Below, piece after piece: positions 8,828 to 15,963 of a DNA stretch of 64,000 nucleotides. Position 1 is the stretch's first letter. Each line of letters opens with the position of its first letter. A program made the position numbers and the translations under genes. Source of the DNA: Treponema sp. (GTDB taxonomy: Bacteria; Spirochaetota; Spirochaetia; Treponematales; Treponemataceae); the NCBI GenBank assembly GCA_017464425.1, contig JAFUDX010000012.1, forward strand, positions 62,001 to 126,000, given 5' to 3'. The notes under the pieces are model-generated. The model did not search any database. It saw nothing but the letters and a program-made list of their open reading frames with translations, and was not told the DNA's origin.

Positions 8828-10783
8828 ATGGACTTGTCGAAGTTTGAGAAAAATCTTGGAACTAATCTTGCCCTTCTGTTCAAAAACAAAGTGCAAAAAT
8901 GCCCGCATCTTACACTTCAAGCCGTAAAAAACAAGAGCGGCATGTTCGTTCGCTACAGCTATTCGCAGGTCTATCAGCATGTGGTGGAGCTTGCTTCCGC
9001 GCTTAAAAAACTCGGCATCAAAAAGGGCGACCGCATTGGTCTTATGAGCGATAACCGCCGCGAGTGGCTTATCACTGACTTTGCGCTCCTCTCGCTCGGC
9101 GCGATTGATGTTCCGCGTGGCTGTGACTCGATGGGCGTTGAAATGCGCTTCATCTTGAATTATGTCGAAGCCGAAATCTCATTCTTTGAAAACGCCCGCC
9201 AGCTTGAAAAAGTCCTTGAAAATATCGAAGAAGTTCCCACGCTCAAAAAGGCGATTCTCTTTGACCATGCTGATGAAAAAACGATTGAGGACGCAAAATC
9301 AAAAGGAATCGAAATCATCTATTATTCTATGCTCGAATCTGAGGGCACGGCAATCACCAAAGAAGAGTGGCAGGAAATAGAGAAGGGCATGGAGTCGATT
9401 GACCGAAGCGATGTCGCAACGATTATCTTCACTTCGGGCACGACGGGCACGCCAAAGGGCGTTCAGCTCACCCACGATAACTACCTTGCTCAGTGCGAAG
9501 TATGCCGAAGCGTGCTCGGTCTCATGCAGTCAGGCGATTTGTGGCTCACCGTGCTTCCGGTTTGGCACAGCTTTGAGCGGGCGTTCTTGTATATGGTCGT
9601 CACGCTTGAAGGCGGGTTTGCCTACTCAAAGCCGGTCGCTTCCGTCATGCTCTCTGACATGCAGCTCGTTCAGCCGCAGTGGATGAATGCCGTTCCGCGT
9701 TTGTGGGAGTCGGTCGCGCAGGGAATTTACCGCGAAATCAAAAAACAGAGTGCGTTGAACCGAATCGTATTTAAGTATTCCGTTCTTCTCGGAAAATGGT
9801 ATTACAAATCAAAGGCCCGCTTTTTGGGACTTCGCTGCCGCTATCACTGGTATCCGCGAATCATCGATTATGTCACGGGATTTTTCCCCTTCGTGATTTT
9901 GTGGCCGTCTCACTTTTTGGGCGAGCAGATTGTTTTCAAGCGATTGCGGCAGAAATTCGGCGGAAAATTCCGTGCGGCAATCTCTGGCGGTGGCGCATTG
10001 CAGCCAGAAACCGAAGACTTTTTCAATGCGATTGGATTCCGTCTGCTCGAAGGCTACGGCATGACGGAAACCGCGCCAGTCATCTCCGTGCGAAACTCAA
10101 AGCGACCGCGAAACAACAATGTCGGCTGGATTTTCCCAAGCTTCGACCTCAAAATCGTCGCCGAAAAAGACGGTCAGGTTGTTGACGGAAAGCCTTTGAA
10201 GCCCGGAAAACGCGGGTTGATTCTCGTGAAAGGCCGCCAAATTATGAAAGGCTACTACAAGCGGCAGGATTTGACCGATGCCGTAATCGACAAGGACGGC
10301 TGGCTCAACACGGGCGACCTCGGCATGATTTCGTGCGACAACGAGCTTAAAATCGTCGGACGAGCCAAAGACACGATTGTCCTTCTCGGCGGTGAGAATA
10401 TTGAGCCGCAGGTTATCGAAAAGGCAATCAACGCAAGCCCCTATGTGGAGCGCACGGTCGTCGTCGGGCAAGACCAAAAATATGTGGGCGCGCTCATCGT
10501 TCCCGACCAGAGCAATGTGCTTTCTTATGCCGAAGAAAACAACATCGTCTACGACACCTACGAAAGCCTTCTTGATACGAGCGAGATTCAGAACCTCTTC
10601 CGTTCAGAAATTGACGCGCTCGACAACGCAAAAACAGGCTTTAGAACCTGCGAGCGAATCTTCAAATTCGCGATTTTGAAGCAGAGTTTTGAGTTGAACA
10701 AAGAAATAAACGCCAAACAAGAACTCATGCGCCACAAAATCAACAAACTGTATAAAAAGGAAATCGCAAAGATTTTCAAGTAG
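8828..10783 (+). CDS. Long-chain acyl-CoA ligase (AMP-binding, FadD/FACS type)
   Basis: 651 residues from ATG 8828, chosen because AAAGAAAGGA lies about 8 bases upstream; an in-frame TTG at 8768 lies inside a repeat. It activates fatty acids with ATP and CoA through an acyl-adenylate. Seen: the AMP-binding P-loop TIIFTSGTTGTPKGVQLTH near residue 200, the adenylate-binding YGMTETAPVIS, TGDLGMI and the hinge GRAKDTIVLLGGENIEP. The length and the extra insert around residues 330-370 match the ~600-650-residue bacterial 'FACS' branch. Likely membrane-associated, feeding exogenous fatty acids into lipids, since spirochaetes often cannot make their own. No partner gene lies next to it. Confidence 0.9.
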   Translation: MDLSKFEKNLGTNLALLFKNKVQKCPHLTLQAVKNKSGMFVRYSYSQVYQHVVELASALKKLGIKKGDRIGLMSDNRREWLITDFALLSLGAIDVPRGCDSMGVEMRFILNYVEAEISFFENARQLEKVLENIEEVPTLKKAILFDHADEKTIEDAKSKGIEIIYYSMLESEGTAITKEEWQEIEKGMESIDRSDVATIIFTSGTTGTPKGVQLTHDNYLAQCEVCRSVLGLMQSGDLWLTVLPVWHSFERAFLYMVVTLEGGFAYSKPVASVMLSDMQLVQPQWMNAVPRLWESVAQGIYREIKKQSALNRIVFKYSVLLGKWYYKSKARFLGLRCRYHWYPRIIDYVTGFFPFVILWPSHFLGEQIVFKRLRQKFGGKFRAAISGGGALQPETEDFFNAIGFRLLEGYGMTETAPVISVRNSKRPRNNNVGWIFPSFDLKIVAEKDGQVVDGKPLKPGKRGLILVKGRQIMKGYYKRQDLTDAVIDKDGWLNTGDLGMISCDNELKIVGRAKDTIVLLGGENIEPQVIEKAINASPYVERTVVVGQDQKYVGALIVPDQSNVLSYAEENNIVYDTYESLLDTSEIQNLFRSEIDALDNAKTGFRTCERIFKFAILKQSFELNKEINAKQELMRHKINKLYKKEIAKIFK

Positions 10784-10798
10784 GCGAGTGGCACAAAT

Positions 10799-10918
10799 TG
10801 CATTATTCGGTTGAATTTTGCAGTTATCTTTGCATTATTCGGTCGAAAAATGCAACTAAACTTGCGTTATTCGGTCGAATTTTGCAGTTACCTTTGCGTT
10901 ATTCGGTCGAAAAATGCA
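10799..10918. repeat. Array of four 24-bp palindromes at exactly 32-bp spacing
   Basis: Units start at 10799, 10831, 10863 and 10895. Each has the frame TGC(A/G)TTATTCGGT(C/T)GAA and ends TGCA; ATTCG-GT-CGAAT is the central palindrome. The second unit is nearly self-complementary end to end. The 8-bp spacers alternate (GTTATCTT, ACTAAACT, GTTACCTT), and units 1 and 3 and units 2 and 4 are most alike, so there is also a 64-bp higher-order period. The array leads directly into the second DUF4143 remnant. Confidence 0.9.
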
Positions 10919-10927
10919 AAAAATGAA

Positions 10928-11212
10928 AATAATTGCGAGTTTTTGCGCACAAAAGCCGACGCGGAAGTCGATTTCCTCTCCGACTACAAAGGCACGCTTT
11001 TCCCGATTGAAGTAAAATCCGCCGACAACACAAAGGCAAAGAGCCTGCATCTTTTCTGCTCGCGTTACAGTCCAAAACTCGCTTTCAAAACTTCGCTCAA
11101 AAATGTGGGCGACAACCGTGACGGAGAAACCAAAGTGTGGAGCCTTCCGCTGTATGTGCTGTTCCGATTGCGTGAGTATGTGGGGGAGCTGGATTTCAAT
11201 TGGTCTAGTTGA
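10928..11212 (+). pseudogene. C-terminal remnant of a second DUF4143 ATPase
   Basis: Only the nuclease-like C-terminus survives: EFLRTKADAEVDFLSDYKG, LFPIEVKSADNTKAKSL, then LHLFCSRYSPKLAF and the closing VWSLPLYVLFRLREYV. These are the DUF4143 features E-V/I-D-F ... P-I-E-V-K-S ... L-P-L-Y. The ATPase half and most of the middle are missing; the frame upstream runs through the 32-bp palindrome array. Sequence detail differs from the remnant at 5216, so this came from a different subfamily member rather than being the other half of the same gene. Confidence 0.8.
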
Positions 11213-11233
11213 TACTGACATCTGGAGGCAGAT

Positions 11234-11290
11234 ATTGTACAGTCTGATGAACAAAAAGTAGAGAAAATTGTATAGTCTGATAAACAAAAA
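11234..11290. repeat. Two direct repeats, 33-bp period
   Basis: Copies at 11234-11257 and 11267-11290 share ATTGTA(C/T)AGTCTGAT and then (G/A)AACAAAAA. They lie just after the DUF4143 remnant. Unit length (24 bp) and period (33 bp) resemble the two other small arrays at 5155 and 10799, although the sequence is different. Confidence 0.75.
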
Positions 11291-11377
11291 TGTTTAAAAT
11301 TTGTTTATTGTGGTGTGCATTTTTCTGATGGGGGCATATTAGTTTTCAAAATTCCTTTAACTTACTCTCGTCCCGTC

Positions 11378-11503
11378 CTATTCCACGAAATCGGGATAGA
11401 ACAAGTCTTTTACATCTCTTTCCGTGCATTCGCCGAACACTTGTGGAATTCCGCCCGTCCATGCACGGACATTAGTAATTGTTATGATATCCGCGCAATT
11501 TTA
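11378..11503 (-). other. Possible gene fragment, unidentified C-terminus
   Basis: A 41-codon open stretch without start codon ends at the stop 11378-11380 and reads ADIITITNVRAWTGGIPQVF then GECTERDVKDLFYPDFVE. The residue pattern looks like a real protein end, but I do not recognise the family. It overlaps the 3' end of the neighbouring small gene in another frame. The remaining bases between 11213 and 11472 hold only the 33-bp repeats and nothing else I can support. Confidence 0.25.
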
Positions 11504-11756
11504 TAAATTCAATTGCGACCATAACTGCCCATAAAAAGTTTATGCAATCGACAACCTCTTCTAAAAATAAAGTCTGCTTTGGTGGGCGGAATAAATTATA
11601 AGCCATCAACTCTACGGAGTATTTTTGAGTTATATCATGCAATTTCAGTCGCAGTGCAGACCAGTTTTGCAATTTGTGAAGCAGTATAACATCCGCATAA
11701 TCCATTGCCACTTCGTGAATATCTTTGATTTCGAAATTAAAAACATCTTCTTTCAT
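11472..11756 (-). CDS. Small hypothetical protein (94 aa)
   Basis: The start MKEDVFNFEIKDIHEV at 11756 is chosen because AGGAG lies 8 bases upstream; the open frame extends further but without a good site. The protein is acidic and aromatic-rich with no signal peptide or membrane helix (KLQNWSALRLKLHDITQKYS, LEEVVDCINFLWAVMVAIEF). I do not recognise it. It is the last readable gene of the minus-strand train that begins with the lipoprotein at 19296. The region is clearly AT-rich compared with the flanks. Confidence 0.5.
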   Translation of the reverse strand: MKEDVFNFEIKDIHEVAMDYADVILLHKLQNWSALRLKLHDITQKYSVELMAYNLFRPPKQTLFLEEVVDCINFLWAVMVAIEFIKLRGYHNNY

Positions 11757-11829
11757 TTTTTTATCTCCTGTACAAACAAAGTGTATCACTGGTGGACCGA
11801 AAGATAAATGTACAATTTTTTGGATGATT

Positions 11830-12000
11830 TTATCCTTCCGTGCCTGCAATGCAAAAACAAATGTTTTTGTTGTCAGTTATCATAACATCATATTTAGTAT
11901 TATCATTTACCTCATTATGAAGTGCTGTAAATCGAAATGGTTCAACTCTCTGTTTTGTGAGTTCTGAAACAGTTCCTTCAATGATGTATTTTTCTGCCAT
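11830..12000 (-). CDS. Very small hypothetical protein (56 aa)
   Basis: Starts MAEKYIIEGTVSELTKQRVE and ends NKNICFCIAGTEG, with the stop at 11830. A strong GGAGGA at 12008-12013 sits 7 bases before the ATG, which is the main support for a real gene. No known domain. The downstream frame of the next gene continues in plausible protein sequence before its own start, so a former fusion broken by a frameshift near 11850 is possible. Confidence 0.5.
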   Translation of the reverse strand: MAEKYIIEGTVSELTKQRVEPFRFTALHNEVNDNTKYDVMITDNKNICFCIAGTEG

Positions 12001-12055
12001 TTACTTTTCCTCCGTAAACTTTTTAATGGTGCTTATCCAATTAGAAGCCTTTTTC

Positions 12056-12274
12056 TCAAAAGCTTGCTCTATCAGCTATTATAATCTTTTCATCTTCTAA
12101 TTTTATTCTTTGAAGTTCTAGATAAGTCTGTACTATTTTTGTTAATTCTGAATTTCTCAACACCAAATTGTTCAATTTTTCAGAATCTGATAACACATCA
12201 TCATTACATAACATCCTTATTTGATTCATTAATAAATTTTCAGTTTCATCGAGTGTTTTTCCGTTTATATGCAT
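12056..12274 (-). CDS. Small hypothetical protein (72 aa)
   Basis: MHINGKTLDETENLLMNQIR... is a hydrophilic, probably helical protein, with leucine/isoleucine spacing suggestive of a short coiled coil (NNLVLRNSELTKIVQTYLEL). GGAG lies 6 bases before the ATG. It starts 19 bases after the stop of the 128-residue protein, so it is surely in the same transcript. Family unknown. Confidence 0.6.
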   Translation of the reverse strand: MHINGKTLDETENLLMNQIRMLCNDDVLSDSEKLNNLVLRNSELTKIVQTYLELQRIKLEDEKIIIADRASF

Positions 12275-12292
12275 GTTTTTCTCCTATTGTTT

Positions 12293-12679
12293 TTAAACTT
12301 TTCTATTTATAATTTCATCTACAAAATAATCATGAAGAACTTGTAACAACTTCAGTTCGCCCTTTCCTTGTTTTGAATAGTATTCCAAGTGCTTCTGAAG
12401 AGATTGTAGAGCTATTTCCAATGCCTCTTTTCCATTCTCAGAATATATATGCTCTAAATAATATTTAGTTGCATCATTGTTTATTGTCTTTTGATACACT
12501 TTTCTATCTCTCATAGCTAGATAAGCATTTATGTAATATGTAGCACTTGATTTCTTCATTCCAAGTCCGTCTTTTTTTGATAAAAAATTTACCGCATCCA
12601 GTTTTGATTTTTTCTTTTCATAAACAAGTTTTGCCTGTTCATAACAATTTGAATACTCTTTTTCTGTAATTTTCGCCAT
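12293..12679 (-). CDS. Hypothetical protein resembling the N-terminal domain of some HNH endonucleases
   Basis: 128 residues, lysine-rich and helical. The stretch KKSSATYYINAYLAMRDRKV, then TINNDATKYYLEHIYSENG and ALQSLQKHLEYYSKQGKG, recalls the helical domain that precedes HNH nuclease domains in 5-methylcytosine-type restriction proteins. Here the nuclease itself is absent, so any restriction role is speculation. AGGAG lies 8 bases before the ATG. It sits between the DUF6680-like membrane protein and a 72-residue protein in one operon. Confidence 0.55.
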   Translation of the reverse strand: MAKITEKEYSNCYEQAKLVYEKKKSKLDAVNFLSKKDGLGMKKSSATYYINAYLAMRDRKVYQKTINNDATKYYLEHIYSENGKEALEIALQSLQKHLEYYSKQGKGELKLLQVLHDYFVDEIINRKV

Positions 12680-12698
12680 GATAATGCTCCTGTGTAAT

Positions 12699-13175
12699 TT
12701 AATTTCTTGTATCTAAAGATAAACTTCCATTCATCTTTTTCATAATTTCTAACTGCATATTACTGAATGCCTGTTGATTATTTAGCAAATCAACTAATCC
12801 ATTAGGAATATACGGATTTTGTATTATTTCTAAATCCATTTTATATCCTAAAGATTTTGCCATAATTTCAAGAAGTTTATCTTTTTCAATCTTGATTTTA
12901 TGTAACTCTGTGTCAGTCGGATTTTCCACAAAAAGTTTGTCATGTAAAATTCTCCACTGTTCAATGACCTTAACATCATCCGAAAACACAATATCAATTA
13001 AGTTTAATGCATGAACACTATCAACCGTCCAATAAATTCGACTAGTCATTAATGACTTGAATATAGCGAGTTTATCCTCACGCTTCTTAGACCTATCTTG
13101 TAAATAGTGACCAAGTAGAACTGAAACAATGGGAATCAAAATCAATGCAATAATGTTTATGATTGATAATATCAT
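12699..13175 (-). CDS. Membrane-anchored DUF6680-like protein
   Basis: 158 residues from ATG 13175; the GGAGGAG that serves it overlaps the stop codon of the upstream lipoprotein, implying translational coupling. One N-terminal membrane helix (MILSIINIIALILIPIVSVL) is followed by a basic stop (RSKKREDK) and a cytosolic domain with FKSLMTSRIYWTVDSVHALN and LIDIVFSDDVKVIEQW. These match the DUF6680 pattern (TLMxTR ... ALNxIDIVF ... W). The role of the family is unknown; some members occur in phage or defence-like neighbourhoods. Confidence 0.7.
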   Translation of the reverse strand: MILSIINIIALILIPIVSVLLGHYLQDRSKKREDKLAIFKSLMTSRIYWTVDSVHALNLIDIVFSDDVKVIEQWRILHDKLFVENPTDTELHKIKIEKDKLLEIMAKSLGYKMDLEIIQNPYIPNGLVDLLNNQQAFSNMQLEIMKKMNGSLSLDTRN

Positions 13176-13180
13176 TTTCT

Positions 13181-15952
13181 TTACTCCTCCTTGTACCAAT
13201 AATAATCTTTGTATAATGATGTCAAATAGTAAGGTGAAGATGGAGCATAGATATAAGTTTCAGAGTTGTCAGTATAATTTTTTAGCTGCCACTTTGCAAA
13301 ATCAAGAAATTCAACTGTTTGAAGATTCGAACACTCTGCAAATGCATGGGCTTCTATTTCATTCACGGAAATTGGGATTATAATAGACAAAAGCTTACTG
13401 CAGCTTCTGAATGCTGCCAAACCAATTTTTTTTATACCTTCACGCAGTATAATCTCGGATAAATTTGTACAATTCATGAAAGCATAGTCGTCAATATCTG
13501 TCACAGAGTTAGGAATATTTATTTTGGCTAGTGCGTGGCATCCAACAAATGCACTATGTCCAATTGAATTTACAGTATCTGGAATTGTTATATTATTCAA
13601 TTGCCGACATCCTGCAAAAACGGCAAGACCAATTTCCTGTAATCCATCAGGCAAATTCACTGATTCAAGTGAAGAACACTCATAAAAAGCATATTTATCT
13701 AATATCAATATAGAATCAGGAAGGTTTATTGATTTTAAATAATTACATGAATCAAAAATAGATTTTCCTTCAGTTATATTTGGATAAGTTGTATTGGGAT
13801 ATGTGATTCCTGTAAAGTCTGTTAATCCTATAGTTTTCGATAAATCAAGATGGATATCTGCTGTTGCATTTTTTATTTTTTCTGCAAGTGAAATAATTGT
13901 GTTTTCTGTTATATCGCCTGTAACAATTATTGTGGTATTATATTTACATTTAGATAAATCTAAATTACTCAGTGTATCTGCCGTAACCTCAAATTTAAAT
14001 TGTTCCCATTTTGCATATAACTGAACTTCGCTGGCTATATTTCTATGTATTTCTGTTATTATTTCATCCGAAAAACTTGAAGTGCTATACCAACCTTCAA
14101 AAATAAAACCATTTTTTGTAGGATTTTCTAGTTTAATCACACTTTCTTCATTTTCACTATAAGTATATTTATCTGGATTTAGGCTGTTATTTTCTCCTCC
14201 ATTCAGATTATAAGTTATTGAGTATGACTTTGGAGACCATTTTGCTTTAAGTGTTATATTACTGGTAACAACGAACCCTGCTTCTATTTTTTTGCTTCCA
14301 ATATACCAGCCGTTAAAGTCATATCCTTTATATGCTAATTGTTGAAGTTGATTATTTGTTAAAACAGTTCCTATAGAAACTGTTTTTGCAGAAGGAGCAG
14401 AGCCGTAATCACTTTCATAAGTAACTGTATAACTTTCATTATAATTTGGAAAAACAGGAAGTAAACATTTTAATCCAAGTAAATAAAAATCCACATCCCC
14501 ATCTGCAAGATATGCCTCAAACTCACTGTCTGCTACAGTTGCATTATCTTCACTTCCATTTCCAGAGCCTGTTTCGCCATACTGAACCGCATCGATAAAT
14601 GCCGTAGCTGCGGTGTTAATTTCTTTTTTAGTCCAGGTCCCGCTTGCCACTGTATAGAGCATTTCTGTGCTCTTGCTTAATGTTCCCTCTATCGTTGCAC
14701 CGCTAAAAGCAAGTGTGTATGGCTGGTCACTTCCAAATGTCGGTACATAAATTGTTTTATCGCCTTTATCTGGCACACTAAAAAACTGGCTGTTCCCGTC
14801 AGGGTAAATTACAAAACCATTTAAAGCAGCATCTGCGTTTTCTTCTACACTTTCTGCGGCAACAGTAATTGGTACAAGCCCTTTGAAAAATCGGAGCGGA
14901 ACATAATCCTGCCATGTTTTTTCTGTAGCGGCATTTTTTACGGTCACTATAAGCCCTGTATCAAGATAACTTTCTGTAAGCATACCGCAAGTAACAGAAA
15001 GAAGAATTGTTTTTGTAAAGCCGGACTTTAGCGTGGAAATCAGCACGCCGCCTGTAATGTCCGAACCGTCCGCAGAGGAAACTGTTATTCTTGAATCTGC
15101 TGGCATTATCGAGCACACGCTCGGGGCACTTACCACATCACTCACATTAGTAATCGTGAGCGTCATGGGGTAGCTCTTGTAATTATTTCCGTACAAATAG
15201 CCGTCATCTTTTTCGCTCTCATCGATTGTGCCTGTTACTTTTAGGCTGTACTGCCCTTCCTGTGAAATAGGAATTGTTCCCATGTTGCTGCCATTTGTTT
15301 CTACCTTGATTCCCGGTACGACTGTAATCGTGGTGCTTCCGCTTGTGACAGTAACTGTCTGTGTGTCACCTTTAACCGGGGCTGTGAGGGTAACGCTTCC
15401 GTCTGATTCAGATGATGAAGTTGACTCGTAGCTTCCGTATTTGTCTGATTTTCCGGTGACGGTGTAGCCCGCAAGGCTTGTGCTTGATGCAGCCCGTGCT
15501 GCTCTTGAAAGGTCTTCCTCAAAGCCCACAAGCTTCATCGTGTATTCAAGATTCGTGCCGCCTTTCCTAAAATAGGGAATCGAATTGTTGACCATCACGC
15601 TGCCGGTCTGTTTTTCAAATGTTCCGAGTGTGGTGGCGGAAAGGCTCGTTTCACTTGAGTCGGTGATTGAATAGCGAGTGTTTTCAACTGTTATATCTGA
15701 TTCGCTGATGACAAAAGATTTTCCGTTATCCATGCGCTGCCATATTCCCCAAAAGTATTGGGCTGATTTTACGGAAGAAGTCTGCCCTTGTGCAGGTTGG
15801 CTCGGATTGTCGGTGGAACTTTCCGTGCCAGAAACTTCTGTAGTGCCAGGTGTAGTCTGCTCCTCCTTACCGTCATCGCTGTCGGAACTCGTTTTACAAG
15901 CAAAAAACGACAATGCGAACAGAATCAAGAATATTCCCTTAATTTTTTTCAT
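13181..15952 (-). CDS. Surface lipoprotein with InlB-type repeats and BspA-like leucine-rich repeats
   Basis: 923 residues. Lipoprotein signal with lipobox FFAC (MKKIKGIFLILFALSFFAC), then an acidic Ser/Thr/Pro/Gln linker. The central part is unknown. From about residue 495 come two InlB/Listeria-Bacteroides repeats ending in GWYIGSKKI...LKAKW and GWYSTSSF...LYAKW. From about residue 690 there are at least six LRR_5 units of the type F-x-x-C-x-x-L-x-x-(I/V)-x-(I/L)-P. Such tails bind host or bacterial surfaces. The base composition changes inside the gene near 14480: the C-terminal half is AT-rich like the following small genes, the N-terminal half is not, suggesting a mosaic. Confidence 0.85.
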   Translation of the reverse strand: MKKIKGIFLILFALSFFACKTSSDSDDGKEEQTTPGTTEVSGTESSTDNPSQPAQGQTSSVKSAQYFWGIWQRMDNGKSFVISESDITVENTRYSITDSSETSLSATTLGTFEKQTGSVMVNNSIPYFRKGGTNLEYTMKLVGFEEDLSRAARAASSTSLAGYTVTGKSDKYGSYESTSSSESDGSVTLTAPVKGDTQTVTVTSGSTTITVVPGIKVETNGSNMGTIPISQEGQYSLKVTGTIDESEKDDGYLYGNNYKSYPMTLTITNVSDVVSAPSVCSIMPADSRITVSSADGSDITGGVLISTLKSGFTKTILLSVTCGMLTESYLDTGLIVTVKNAATEKTWQDYVPLRFFKGLVPITVAAESVEENADAALNGFVIYPDGNSQFFSVPDKGDKTIYVPTFGSDQPYTLAFSGATIEGTLSKSTEMLYTVASGTWTKKEINTAATAFIDAVQYGETGSGNGSEDNATVADSEFEAYLADGDVDFYLLGLKCLLPVFPNYNESYTVTYESDYGSAPSAKTVSIGTVLTNNQLQQLAYKGYDFNGWYIGSKKIEAGFVVTSNITLKAKWSPKSYSITYNLNGGENNSLNPDKYTYSENEESVIKLENPTKNGFIFEGWYSTSSFSDEIITEIHRNIASEVQLYAKWEQFKFEVTADTLSNLDLSKCKYNTTIIVTGDITENTIISLAEKIKNATADIHLDLSKTIGLTDFTGITYPNTTYPNITEGKSIFDSCNYLKSINLPDSILILDKYAFYECSSLESVNLPDGLQEIGLAVFAGCRQLNNITIPDTVNSIGHSAFVGCHALAKINIPNSVTDIDDYAFMNCTNLSEIILREGIKKIGLAAFRSCSKLLSIIIPISVNEIEAHAFAECSNLQTVEFLDFAKWQLKNYTDNSETYIYAPSSPYYLTSLYKDYYWYKEE

Positions 15953-15963
15953 ACTTTCCTCCG

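Noticed and set aside
10799..10918. CRISPR array
   Set aside because: Spacers are only 8 bp and partly alike, units are palindromic with four copies, and no cas gene is present.
11315..11506. 63-residue plus-strand frame
   Set aside because: No ribosome-binding site or family features; the opposite strand gives the more protein-like tail.
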